Shown: positions 17,938-26,624 of the stretch, piece after piece
Layout: each line of letters starts with the position of its first letter
How positions within the stretch are numbered: the first letter of the stretch is position 1
DNA from: Sporolactobacillus laevolacticus DSM 442
Lineage (GTDB): Bacteria; Bacillota; Bacilli; Bacillales; Sporolactobacillaceae
Length of the DNA: 64,000 nt
Assembly: GCF_000497245.1 (NCBI RefSeq)
Contig: NZ_AWTC01000008.1
Location: 192,917-256,916 of the forward strand
Direction: 5' to 3'
Translations under genes and position numbers: made by a program
Notes under the pieces: generated by a model
Seen by the model: only the letters and a program-made list of their open reading frames with translations
Database searches by the model: none
What the model was told of the DNA's origin: nothing

Positions 17938-18444
17938 TTAGGATGAATGGTTCTTTATAAAATCGAGCACATCTTGCAGTTTGGTTTCCAGGACAATTTC
18001 TTTCTTGATGATGGTACGAAGTGTCTTTTCTACGCTGTTGTTTACGCCAGTCAACGCATTAAGATTGGTGGGGAATTTAGTAGCAACAAAGATAACTTTA
18101 TTTGCTTCTGCATTAATTAGATCACCTAGCGCATTTTCTTCGTTTGCAATCGAGGTCAGTACGCCTCCAAGTGCTGCCAAAAGAGCTGGATCTGGTGTCC
18201 CACTCGGAAGAGCTTCCAGTGCGTCTTGTAGTTTCGTTTCAAGAACTAAGTTCTTTTTAACAATCGTGCGCAGCGTTTGTTCCACATTTTTGTTCAAAGC
18301 AATGACATCATTGAAGCCCGGATTGCCATTGACAAAAACGTTCACTTTGGTTGCCTCAGCACCAATCAGTTTCGCCAAATCATTTTCTTCGTTTGCAATC
18401 GAGTTCACGATTGCAATTAAACCTTGAAGTATTGTCTGGGTCAT
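17938..18444 (-). CDS. Tandem two-repeat helical 'EExAL' protein
   Basis: A 168-aa protein made of two near-identical ~75-aa units. Each runs SIANEEN.L..LI.AEA.KV, a short linker, then N..VE.TLRTI.KK..VLETKLQD. The linker between units is Pro/Gly-rich. It is homologous to the product of 17225-17551, so the locus is an expanded family. A spore-surface or coat role is a guess from taxonomic pattern. GGAGG sits before ATG at 18444. A stem-loop (18456-18493) partly covers the ribosome site. Confidence 0.68.
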   Translation of the reverse strand: MTQTILQGLIAIVNSIANEENDLAKLIGAEATKVNVFVNGNPGFNDVIALNKNVEQTLRTIVKKNLVLETKLQDALEALPSGTPDPALLAALGGVLTSIANEENALGDLINAEANKVIFVATKFPTNLNALTGVNNSVEKTLRTIIKKEIVLETKLQDVLDFIKNHSS

Positions 18445-18455
18445 AAATGATACCT

Positions 18456-18493
18456 CCATATAGAAATTGTTTGTTACAATTCTATTTATATGG
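18456..18493 (-). promoter_or_regulatory. Leader hairpin next to the ribosome site
   Basis: CCATATAGAAATTGT (18456-18470) pairs with ACAATTCTATTTATATGG (18476-18493) apart from a three-base bulge. In the transcript the 3' arm ends inside TATATGGAGG, touching the Shine-Dalgarno sequence. Confidence 0.45.
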
Positions 18494-18561
18494 AAGCTAC
18501 AACAAATTTGAGTGGACGAATTAACGCTTGAAAGTGTCTATTTTTTTGATCTGGCGATTTG

Positions 18562-19065
18562 TCAAGCCAAGTGCAACAACTCATCCTGAGATGATTCCTG
18601 TGCTGTTTTCCAGTTTAAATACATGCGGGGAGGTTGATTAATCAATCGCACAGCCCGATCAACTTCCTTTTGGGTTACTTGAGAAAACAAAATGCCCTTT
18701 GGGAAACATTCGCGCAATAGACCATTATGGTTTTCGTTCGACCCTCGCTGCAAGGAGGTGTACGGATTCGGTAAATCCAAGGCCTTTTTTCTAGTGTGTC
18801 GCTCTTCGAAATTCCTTGCCTCGGTCGACTGTGGTCGTATTAAGGGCTAGGTTAGGAAAGCATGCAGTGTTTTGTACTGCCCCATTCAAGTCTTTCGCCG
18901 TTCAACTTGGAATCAGCACGGCTTGATAGAAACGTGTTTTTCGCTCGATAAAGGTAGCTAGTCATTCCTTTGCTTTCCCACGAGAGGAAACGATTGTATC
19001 CAGCTCCCAGTGTCCAAAGATCTCTCGCGCATTGATTTTTTCGGGACGTTTCTACGCCTTTCACA
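18562..19065 (-). pseudogene. IS30-family transposase remnant
   Basis: The last 72 residues are readable (RGSNENHNGLLRECFPKG, then VDRAVRLINQPPR), a classic IS30 C terminus. Further upstream, pieces of the catalytic domain occur in different frames (FGHWELD-like, DTIVSSRGK-like, TVDRGKEF-like). Several frameshifts and a missing N terminus show it is dead. No clear terminal repeats remain. It abuts the truncated nrdG copy. Confidence 0.85.
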
Positions 19066-19097
19066 TAAATTGAAAATAAAGTGATTTAAATGCAGAG

Positions 19098-19457
19098 AGA
19101 ATTGGAAGACCAAATCATCAAAGATATTGGCCAGTCTTTTGTCCATGGGCTGACGCTTCTCGGCGGTGAACCTTTACCGATGTTTGCCTCTCGCTGGTGA
19201 ATCGGCTCCGAAAGGACTTCGGTCACACCAAAGATATTTGGCCATGGACGGGGTATACGTGGGAAGAACTGCAACAGGATTCCACGGACAAAAAGGAGTT
19301 GCTTTCCAAAATCGACATTCTTGTCGATGGCCGCTTTGAGTTAGCAAAGAAAGACTTAACCTTGCAATTTCGCGGCAGCAGCAATCAACGGATTATTCAT
19401 GTCCAAAATTCCTTGGCAAAAGGACAGGTCGTGATTTGGGAACGGCTTGTGAACTAA
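19098..19457 (+). pseudogene. nrdG': Truncated, frameshifted second copy of nrdG
   Basis: Nearly identical at base level to 16619-16985 of nrdG. It lacks the N-terminal third, including the radical-SAM CxxxCxxC motif. It also has a 7-bp deletion after GGTGAACCTTT that shifts the frame. The final codons (ERLVN) differ from the intact copy. The copy ends in its own good terminator, which suggests it is the leftover 3' end of a former complete nrdDG or nrdG locus broken by the IS30 event. Confidence 0.88.
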
Positions 19458-19486
19458 CTGACTTGAAAAAAGTATATTGATACGCA

Positions 19487-19520
19487 GCATCCCGCAAAAT
19501 AATGCGGGATGTTTTTGATT
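19487..19520 (+). terminator. Terminator of the nrdG copy
   Basis: GCATCCCGCA (19487-19496) pairs with TGCGGGATG (19503-19511), followed by TTTTTGATTT. Confidence 0.8.
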
Positions 19521-19607
19521 TCAGCATCAATTAAGACTAAATCACAATCACTTAAATTAATAGCGAGTTATAAGTAAATTGTTTTTGGAAAAAGATACCG
19601 CCAAAAC

Positions 19608-20081
19608 TCACATCACCCAAGAGGTCGATATTAGGAACGTATAAGGTGCAGTGAAAATAGCGAATGCCAAGGCAATCCGTTTTGCCTGCCGCAATGAGCA
19701 CGACTTTTTAAGCACACGGAAATCAAATGCGTAAATGACCAATGCGGAAAGCAGAATAGCCGTGAAGAAAATCGAGGTGCTGAACAAAGAGGTGTAAAAA
19801 TCATATGGATCGAAATGAAGGCCGGTAAACATAATCCCAGTTAATAAAATCGAGCCTATCACATCTGCCAGCAAACCAATTCCCCATAATTTCAAAAGTA
19901 AATGAAACCATTTTTCTCGTTCGAGTTTCACATGCATGAATCGCAGGACCACAAACTGAACCAGTGCATCGATCGGTAGATTTAACAAGGCAGCAAGGGC
20001 AAAAAGCGTGGGAAATAGCGGAAACATAAAAACCGGAAAAATTAAATCGCCTAGAATAAACGATTGAACGATTGGAGTCAT
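19608..20081 (-). CDS. Hypothetical four-TM membrane protein
   Basis: A 157-aa protein with about four hydrophobic segments and a basic loop (KLEREKWFH). No family was recognised. AAAGGAG precedes ATG at 20081. It lies 57 bp downstream of the alpha/beta hydrolase on the same strand, so the two may be co-transcribed. Confidence 0.65.
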   Translation of the reverse strand: MTPIVQSFILGDLIFPVFMFPLFPTLFALAALLNLPIDALVQFVVLRFMHVKLEREKWFHLLLKLWGIGLLADVIGSILLTGIMFTGLHFDPYDFYTSLFSTSIFFTAILLSALVIYAFDFRVLKKSCSLRQAKRIALAFAIFTAPYTFLISTSWVM

Positions 20082-20138
20082 ATTCTGTTCTCCTTTTTTA
20101 GAAAGTAATAGACTTTTTGTTCAATGTAGCGAGGTGCT

Positions 20139-21185
20139 TCATTTACCGATACTCATATGTTTCTCAAGAAAGCGAAAAATTGTTGAAAAGTATAAGTCCG
20201 GTTCGGCAAGCGAAGAAGCGGCATGCGTGGCATTCTTTACAAGTAAAAGCTCTTTTTCTCCAGCTGCGGCTTCGTAAACGCGATGCACCATGCTCGTTGG
20301 AACAAACGTGTCCTTTTCGCCGTGAATGAACAAGATCGGTACTTTTGCCTTTTTCAATTGTTCAACGGCCGAGGCTGCAAAAATACCATAGCCTGCCCGT
20401 GATCGGGTCACCCGATCAGCAAAACGCAATACAGGGAAGGATGGCAATCGAAAAAGGTTACGTAATTCATAAGCGAATTCATCCGCCACCGACGTATAAC
20501 CGCAATCTTCGACAATACAAGCCACATGATCAGGAAGCTCTTCACCTGCCGTCATCATCGCCGTTGCACCACCCATCGAAACACCGAGAATGACAATCCG
20601 AGCTTGAGAATCCCACTTTTTAATCTGATTTACCCAACCAACCACATCGAGCCGGTCATTCCAGCCCATACCGATGTAATCGCCCTCGCTTTGTCCCGCG
20701 CCGCGCAAATCCGGTACAAGCGCGTTAAAATTGTGATCGGCAAAAACAGATGCGTAATAGAACATGTATGAAGCTTCATCCATATAACCATGCAAAAGGA
20801 CGATCCAACGATGCTTGTCAGGATGAGGGACGAAACGGTAGGCATGAAGCTTTAGACCATCAAATGCATGCATAAAAACATCCGTCGGCGGACATTGTTT
20901 CAGAAAGTGTTCTTTGACGGCTTTTCGTTCATTAATCCGCTCCTGCATTTTAAGGGAAATCTTGTCCGTCGATACCGCTGGATCAAGATTCTTCCGATGA
21001 GGCGAGTCCTCTCGAGCAATAGCAAGACGGTAAAAATAATTACCAATCATACGCTCCGTCACTTTGAAAGCAACAGCCACAGTCGTCAGTGCAGCAGTCG
21101 CTATTAGAATTTGGTTTCTCATTTTTTTAGACTTGTTTTTTGTTTTCGCTTTTGAATCATAGGATTGACTTCTTACTGATCGCAT
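20139..21185 (-). CDS. Membrane-anchored alpha/beta hydrolase
   Basis: A 348-aa protein with a basic N terminus and one transmembrane segment (ILIATAALTTVAVAF), then an alpha/beta-hydrolase fold. The nucleophile elbow is GVSMGG, the acid is in HGEKDTFV, and the histidine is in NATHA. HGYMDE matches the oxyanion-hole HG motif. It resembles Bacillus YqkD-like esterases; substrate unknown. The ATG at 21185 is preferred; an in-frame TTG 18 bases upstream is an alternative. Confidence 0.82.
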   Translation of the reverse strand: MRSVRSQSYDSKAKTKNKSKKMRNQILIATAALTTVAVAFKVTERMIGNYFYRLAIAREDSPHRKNLDPAVSTDKISLKMQERINERKAVKEHFLKQCPPTDVFMHAFDGLKLHAYRFVPHPDKHRWIVLLHGYMDEASYMFYYASVFADHNFNALVPDLRGAGQSEGDYIGMGWNDRLDVVGWVNQIKKWDSQARIVILGVSMGGATAMMTAGEELPDHVACIVEDCGYTSVADEFAYELRNLFRLPSFPVLRFADRVTRSRAGYGIFAASAVEQLKKAKVPILFIHGEKDTFVPTSMVHRVYEAAAGEKELLLVKNATHAASSLAEPDLYFSTIFRFLEKHMSIGK

Positions 21186-21311
21186 GGTGCCGCTTCCCTT
21201 CAAAAGGTCTCTTCTCTTTGAATTTTAAATTATAATTTTTTAAAAGGGAATCGTTGCGACCTGCTAACAATCAATGAAAAAGTTCAATTAGGATGCATTC
21301 AGGCAATTCTT

Positions 21312-21356
21312 CATTTATGGTATGGTTCTCCGTAATGGGTTAAAGTGAGGGTTTCA
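21312..21356 (+). other. SCC-type att-like site C (degenerate)
   Basis: TTTATGGTATGGTTCTCCGTAAT followed by TAAAGTGAGG. It matches the cassette end at 23729-23773, with two mismatches in the TTATGATACGGTTC core. The 13-mer GGTTCTCCGTAAT (21324-21336) is exact. It probably marks the far left border of the composite island. Confidence 0.7.
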
Positions 21357-21360
21357 AATA

Positions 21361-21552
21361 TTAATTTTCTGCAAGAGTATTCAATTTTTTAGGCAGATCA
21401 AAGAGCTGATTTTGTTTTGAATAATAATATAATCGATTTATCATTTCTTGCGGAATTTCTTCGATTATGCTTAGCCAAGAGCTGGTTACGGCAAAACATT
21501 GGTTTTCAGAGGATTTCGATTGGCTTGTTGTTGAGCACAACTCATAATAAAC
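21361..21552 (-). pseudogene. Gene-tail remnant of unknown function
   Basis: About 64 open codons on the minus strand with protein-like composition (SSWLSIIEEIPQEMINRLYY, then LFDLPKKLNTLAEN, stop). There is no start codon with a ribosome site. It lies just inside att-like site C, so it may be a decayed cargo gene. Confidence 0.35.
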
Positions 21553-21603
21553 TTATTTATTCATTTTAATACCTTTTCTTTGAGTTTCATCGTTCAAAAA
21601 TGT

Positions 21604-21653
21604 AACAGATATAGCAGAGCTTATAGATGAAGATAAGCTCTGCTATATCTGTT
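21604..21653. repeat. Perfect 21-bp stem-loop
   Basis: The left arm 21604-21624 starts AACAGATATAGC; the right arm 21633-21653 is its exact reverse complement; the loop is eight bases. It has no T-tract on either side. The rest of 21204-21787 holds only the att-like site and a gene remnant. Confidence 0.8.
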
Positions 21654-21787
21654 GGTAATTTAGATAAACAATTAGACACATCCTCGTGTACGGAGGAAAC
21701 AATACATTCCTCCAATTCATTAGCAGCAGAATCCTGATCTAATAAGTTAAGGACACTATTAAGCAGACATTTTGATGAAGGTAATGT

Positions 21788-22525
<738 letters not shown>

Positions 22526-22741
22526 GAGTTACTGCTCCTTTGCTTATAAATTGTGATACTTATATGGGAATGATGAAATTAAACGAACATACGATATACA
22601 ACGTGTGTTGATTATATGACGTCCGTTGATTAATATTATAGATAGTAGCCCCGAATACTCAATGGTTAATTGATGCGTATTTGTTTGATATACAACAGTA
22701 CGTTCGGTATTGTTGATAATCTTAAGGAGGTAACGAATGCA

Positions 22742-23332
22742 ATGGAACATGCCGTAAAAATCGACCGCCGCATTCTCCGAACAAAACAATCCATTACGAA
22801 GTCCTTTTTGGAGCTGTTCTCGGAAAAAGATTTTGGAGAAATTACGATTAACGATATCGCAGAGCGCGCCAATGTTAACCGTGGAACCATTTATCTGCAT
22901 TACGCTGACAAATACGATCTCTTGGACAAATGCATTGAAGAGCGCATTAACGAATTAATTTCGCTGTGCAAGAACCGGGAAGTCGATGAAGTTAATCAAG
23001 AGCTCATACATGAGTCAAAACCGTTTTTTGATTATTTAAAGGACAACTTTCCGTTCTTTTCTTCTATGTTCTCTAATCAAAGAGTCTTTGTTTTCCGGGA
23101 CCGTCTACAGCATTTTATCTCCGTCAGTCTTATGGAAAAAATGAATAAACTGGGTAATAAATCCGATGTCGAGAGTGAGCTAAACGCTCAATTCATGGCT
23201 TCTGCTTTTATCGGGATTGTGGAGTGGTGGATTCGTCATCAAATGCCGTATTCCACGAATTTTATGGCCGATCAGGTCAGGAAATTATTTGAAAAAAGTC
23301 AGATATATCCAAACATCATGAAGCGCCCATGA
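22742..23332 (+). CDS. TetR/AcrR-family transcriptional regulator
   Basis: A 196-aa regulator. The N-terminal HTH reads FGEITINDIAERANVNRGTIYLHYADKYDLL. The C-terminal ligand domain is diverged. A strong AAGGAGG lies ten bases before the ATG at 22742. It very likely represses the divergent SDR gene and itself. The shared 216-bp spacer contains several short CAAC/GTTG-type repeats but no operator could be fixed by eye. Confidence 0.9.
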   Translation: MEHAVKIDRRILRTKQSITKSFLELFSEKDFGEITINDIAERANVNRGTIYLHYADKYDLLDKCIEERINELISLCKNREVDEVNQELIHESKPFFDYLKDNFPFFSSMFSNQRVFVFRDRLQHFISVSLMEKMNKLGNKSDVESELNAQFMASAFIGIVEWWIRHQMPYSTNFMADQVRKLFEKSQIYPNIMKRP

Positions 23333-23347
23333 ACAAAGATTAAAAAA

Positions 23348-23393
23348 AGACCTTCAGAAGCCAGCGAAAAAGAAATCGCCCTTCCGAAGGTCT
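23348..23393 (-). terminator. Hairpin terminator, minus strand
   Basis: AGACCTTC (23348-23355) pairs with GAAGGTCT (23386-23393). Seven T follow on the minus strand. It would serve the remnant gene at 23410-23556, and could also stop the TetR transcript. Confidence 0.6.
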
Positions 23394-23409
23394 GCTGTTG
23401 CATTAGTAA

Positions 23410-23556
23410 CTAAAACTTGAAAACTAAAAAAGCATTCCAACCCCATGTCGGCTCTGCGGTTTCGATGAATAAATAGGTCGGGATGCCGCCTTTGCCAGCC
23501 GTTTCCGGCGCCGCTCGAAAAACCTTCGTGCGACGCTTTTCGAGAGCGGTCTGCCT
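23410..23556 (-). pseudogene. Unidentified 3' gene remnant
   Basis: About 48 open codons on the minus strand, protein-like at the C terminus (AGKGGIPTYLFIETAEPTWG, then WNAFLVFKF, stop), followed by a proper terminator. There is no start. It is more GC-rich than the cassette beside it and is cut off before the att site at 23729, as if an insertion truncated it. Family not recognised. Confidence 0.4.
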
Positions 23557-23728
23557 CTAGAGGCTTCATGTCAAGACATTCTCAGAATTTCCAATTTATA
23601 AGTCAAGAGTGGCTCACGATGACGTAATCGGAGTGGCTCAAATTCCAATTATCAAAAATAAGTGTATTGTTGCCCACCCAAACTTATTATTTTCTGTATT
23701 TTATCTCCAACTTTCAATAAGTTTACCG

Positions 23729-23773
23729 TTACTTATGATACGGTTCTCCGTAATGAGTGTAAGTGAGGTTTTT
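23729..23773 (+). other. Left attachment site (attL-type) of the SCC-like element
   Basis: The 18-bp direct repeat (23729-23746) is followed by TCCGTAATGAGT and the 15-bp terminal inverted repeat. The minus-strand reading GAACCGTATCATAAGTAA equals the rlmH 3' end. Confidence 0.85.
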
Positions 23774-23889
23774 ATATTAGGCTATGTTTTATAGTGTTGA
23801 AATATAGCCACCAAAAAAATAGGTGGGATTGTCCACCTATAATGCTCAATATAAGAAGATTGTGTAGTAAATTAACACCAGTATCATGA

Positions 23890-24396
23890 TTATAACATAG
23901 GGGTAGTATTTCTCACATTGCACAAATATAAAGCAGTATCATGATTTTCAAAAAAAGTTTTCTCTTCCACACACATAAATCCTTCATTTTCATATACTTT
24001 CCTTAATTTATTTCGATGCTGATTACAATTTAGGCGAATTGTATTAATGCAATGACTCTGAGCTACACTTTTTGCAAAATCGATTAATTCTTTTGTAAAT
24101 CCTTTTCCTGCAAACGCACGTTTAACAGCAACCTTATGCAAATATAAAGATTCCCCTTTTGGAATGTTAGGCCAAAAGGTTGGATCAAAATCTGTTAAAG
24201 CCATACAAGCCGTTGGCAATTCATTTTGATATGCAATATAGAAGTTATTTATTTTGAAGGAGTTTGAAAGAGCAGTCCACTTGACATTTGACTCATTCCA
24301 TGTGTTTTGCATTCCACTTTTAGACAACCAGTTAACTGCGTCCAATAGTATTTCTTCAATAACTGGTATATCATCTTCATCAGCTTGTTTAATCAT
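23890..24396 (-). CDS. GNAT-family N-acetyltransferase
   Basis: A 168-aa acetyltransferase. The acetyl-CoA site region reads LHKVAVKRAFAGKGFTKELI, followed by IRLNCNQHRNKLRKVYENEGF typical of the GNAT C-terminal half. The target is unknown; cassette-borne GNATs can be resistance or toxin enzymes but nothing here proves it. GGAGG lies before the ATG at 24396. It sits between att sites L and internal site B. Confidence 0.85.
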   Translation of the reverse strand: MIKQADEDDIPVIEEILLDAVNWLSKSGMQNTWNESNVKWTALSNSFKINNFYIAYQNELPTACMALTDFDPTFWPNIPKGESLYLHKVAVKRAFAGKGFTKELIDFAKSVAQSHCINTIRLNCNQHRNKLRKVYENEGFMCVEEKTFFENHDTALYLCNVRNTTPML

Positions 24397-24580
24397 TATA
24401 TTACCCTCCGTTATATAAATATCTCTTAAAATCACACATGTTATAAATACATTGGCTCTCTATTCTTTAAATCTTTTACTTTGATATATGAATGTGTTAC
24501 ATTGCTTTGAACCATAAAGTTCTTAGCCTTTACTATCTCTTTGTCCAAACTGTCATCGGAAAGCTCACTTTGGGTAATAG

Positions 24581-24838
24581 TTACGGGCGTAAAATAATCG
24601 TTCTCACATAGGTGCATTTCTTATCAATCATACTTATTGTAAGCCATTCCATTTGCCACGAAAGCTCTTTGCATTTTTGTATTAGATGTTGCTTGTTCAG
24701 TGAAATAAATATGGTTACAAGGGCACTTACTGTTAACAGTCCTGCCGTAATTGTAACTGCAAATGTTAAATTTTGATTTTGTGTATCATTATTGAACTCA
24801 CCAAGGAGAGCTCTATAAATATTATATATTTTTTCCAT
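24581..24838 (-). CDS. Small single-TM hypothetical protein
   Basis: An 85-aa protein with one strong hydrophobic helix (AVTITAGLLTVSALVTIFIS) and short charged ends. GAGGT precedes ATG at short spacing. No family recognised. It is the gene closest to internal att-like site B. Confidence 0.5.
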   Translation of the reverse strand: MEKIYNIYRALLGEFNNDTQNQNLTFAVTITAGLLTVSALVTIFISLNKQHLIQKCKELSWQMEWLTISMIDKKCTYVRTIILRP

Positions 24839-24861
24839 AACTACCTCACAAACAATAAATA

Positions 24862-24909
24862 GTTACTTACTTCTGTTTTCACTGGTTCTCCGTAATAGTT
24901 TAAGTGAGT
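24862..24909 (+). other. Internal SCC-type att-like site B
   Basis: GTTACTTA, 14 unrelated bases, then GGTTCTCCGTAAT (24884-24896) and TTAAGTGAG. It shares the 13-mer and the inverted-repeat core with the element's left end, but the TGATAC crossover core has been replaced. It looks like a fossil end of an earlier cassette. Confidence 0.68.
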
Positions 24910-24915
24910 GATTCT

Positions 24916-26472
24916 TTATTTTTCAAAAACTAATCCTTGGTAATCAATCTTCACGAGAATGAAGATAAAAATGTGCATTAAAATTGAAAAGTATGTTATA
25001 TCTACATCTTCCGCATTGATGTTATAATGCGCTAAATTATTTCTCATGTTCATACCATAATCATTATTGGTTAGAAAATAGTCCATGGTTTCAAGTTCTT
25101 CTTTTGAAAATAATAATCTAAGTTTGTTATTACTTGTATTTAGGTCGAATCTTAACAAGTCGCCTAAAGTGAACCTAGCCTCCTTAAAGATTCCTACAAC
25201 ATCATAAGTTAATTTTAAATAGATCTCTCGAAGAAATCTTTCTATTATCAAGGACATGCTTAGGCTCCCTGAAAAATAATCCTTTTCATTGAGTAATCTT
25301 TCAACCAATGTCAAATGTGCTTTCAAAAATGGTGAAATTCCAGTAAAATCTTGTACTTTCTCAGCATACATTATTAGTTCTTGCCAAAAATTAGCTTTAT
25401 ATTTTCCCATTAAGTACATCGTATTTAGAATAAACTGCGTCTTACATTTTCTAAATTTAACAAAGAATGATCCCCTGCTGTATTTTCCATGATTTGTGCC
25501 TAAATCTATATTTGTTACGAAATCCAGCATGCTAACATCTTTACTTTCGTATTGCATAAATTGATAAATAGAAAAAAGCTCTATATACGTTAAAAAATAA
25601 AACTTGTCACTAAAATCCTTACAAATTGTTTCCAACTCTGCATATTTTTCAGAGTTAGTGACCGTTTGATATCCGCCTTTTGATTTATTTAGAATTTCCT
25701 CTGCGGCATTAAGCCTTTCTTTTATGAATATCTCTCCTTTTAATCCTAAAATACGATATCCTAACACATCCTTCATAAATTTGATTTGAACAATGTTATT
25801 TGCCGCTTTAAATTCAGCGGAATCTAAAAACAAGATTATTTCTTCTTTAAATTTCTTGTATTCTTCCTCAAAAACCATTTCTATTCGCATAGTGATTTCA
25901 ATCTGTTGATCAAAGTCCCTTATGGACAAGGGGAAAAGTACTTTTTTTACCAACTCGACTTTTATTTTTGTGGACTTCAATGCTTCAAATATGCTATCAA
26001 AATGACTTCGGAGCAAAAAGTCATCAGTGGTATTAATGATTTCGTTCCAACATTGAATCCCTTTTGTATATGTAACGCACAATTTTAAAGTTTCATTTTT
26101 TATATCATAATCATCGTTCGAAAAAATTTCAGTAGCATGCAAATTAATGAACCTTATTATCGGTGCTTTTAATTCGTTATTGCTAATTTTCTGAATACGA
26201 GGTTCTGTATAAAATTCTATTAAGTTTTTTTTTAATTCTTCATTGGATATAAACTTTATCAGTTCTCTATACTCGAAAACAACTTTAATTTTTAGTAATG
26301 ATTCATAATCTAATATAGATGTAGGCTCTTTCTGCACAACAGACAACACTGATTCATAGAATTCATCACGTCCACTTTTCAAGTCTTCGAGCAAGTTTTT
26401 AAATTGCATCCCTGTTGCCAAATCGTTAATTCCGTAATTTTTCACGGAATATTTCTCAAACAAGGGAATCAC
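24916..26472 (-). CDS. DUF4209-like protein with C-terminal HEPN-type R-X4-H motif
   Basis: A 518-aa, helix-rich cytosolic protein. Near the C terminus LSMSLIIERFLREIY and LGDLLRF precede RNNLAH (R477-H482), the R-X4-H signature of HEPN ribonucleases, as in DUF4209-type domains. HEPN proteins are common toxins or effectors in abortive-infection systems, so a defence role is inferred. The start is a GTG with a weak ribosome site. It follows the 685-aa gene by 152 bp on the same strand and sits beside an att-like site, a typical place for cargo. Confidence 0.6.
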   Translation of the reverse strand: MIPLFEKYSVKNYGINDLATGMQFKNLLEDLKSGRDEFYESVLSVVQKEPTSILDYESLLKIKVVFEYRELIKFISNEELKKNLIEFYTEPRIQKISNNELKAPIIRFINLHATEIFSNDDYDIKNETLKLCVTYTKGIQCWNEIINTTDDFLLRSHFDSIFEALKSTKIKVELVKKVLFPLSIRDFDQQIEITMRIEMVFEEEYKKFKEEIILFLDSAEFKAANNIVQIKFMKDVLGYRILGLKGEIFIKERLNAAEEILNKSKGGYQTVTNSEKYAELETICKDFSDKFYFLTYIELFSIYQFMQYESKDVSMLDFVTNIDLGTNHGKYSRGSFFVKFRKCKTQFILNTMYLMGKYKANFWQELIMYAEKVQDFTGISPFLKAHLTLVERLLNEKDYFSGSLSMSLIIERFLREIYLKLTYDVVGIFKEARFTLGDLLRFDLNTSNNKLRLLFSKEELETMDYFLTNNDYGMNMRNNLAHYNINAEDVDITYFSILMHIFIFILVKIDYQGLVFEK

Positions 26473-26624
26473 TGCTTTCTTAATAATTTGGAATAGATAC
26501 GTATTTCCTTATATCAAGATTAGCGTATCAATAAACTAACGGCGTTACCCGTTCTAATAGTATATAGATACAAAATTCGAATAAGTCACTCTTTTTCGCC
26601 TCACCCTCAATAAGTTAAGTTAGA

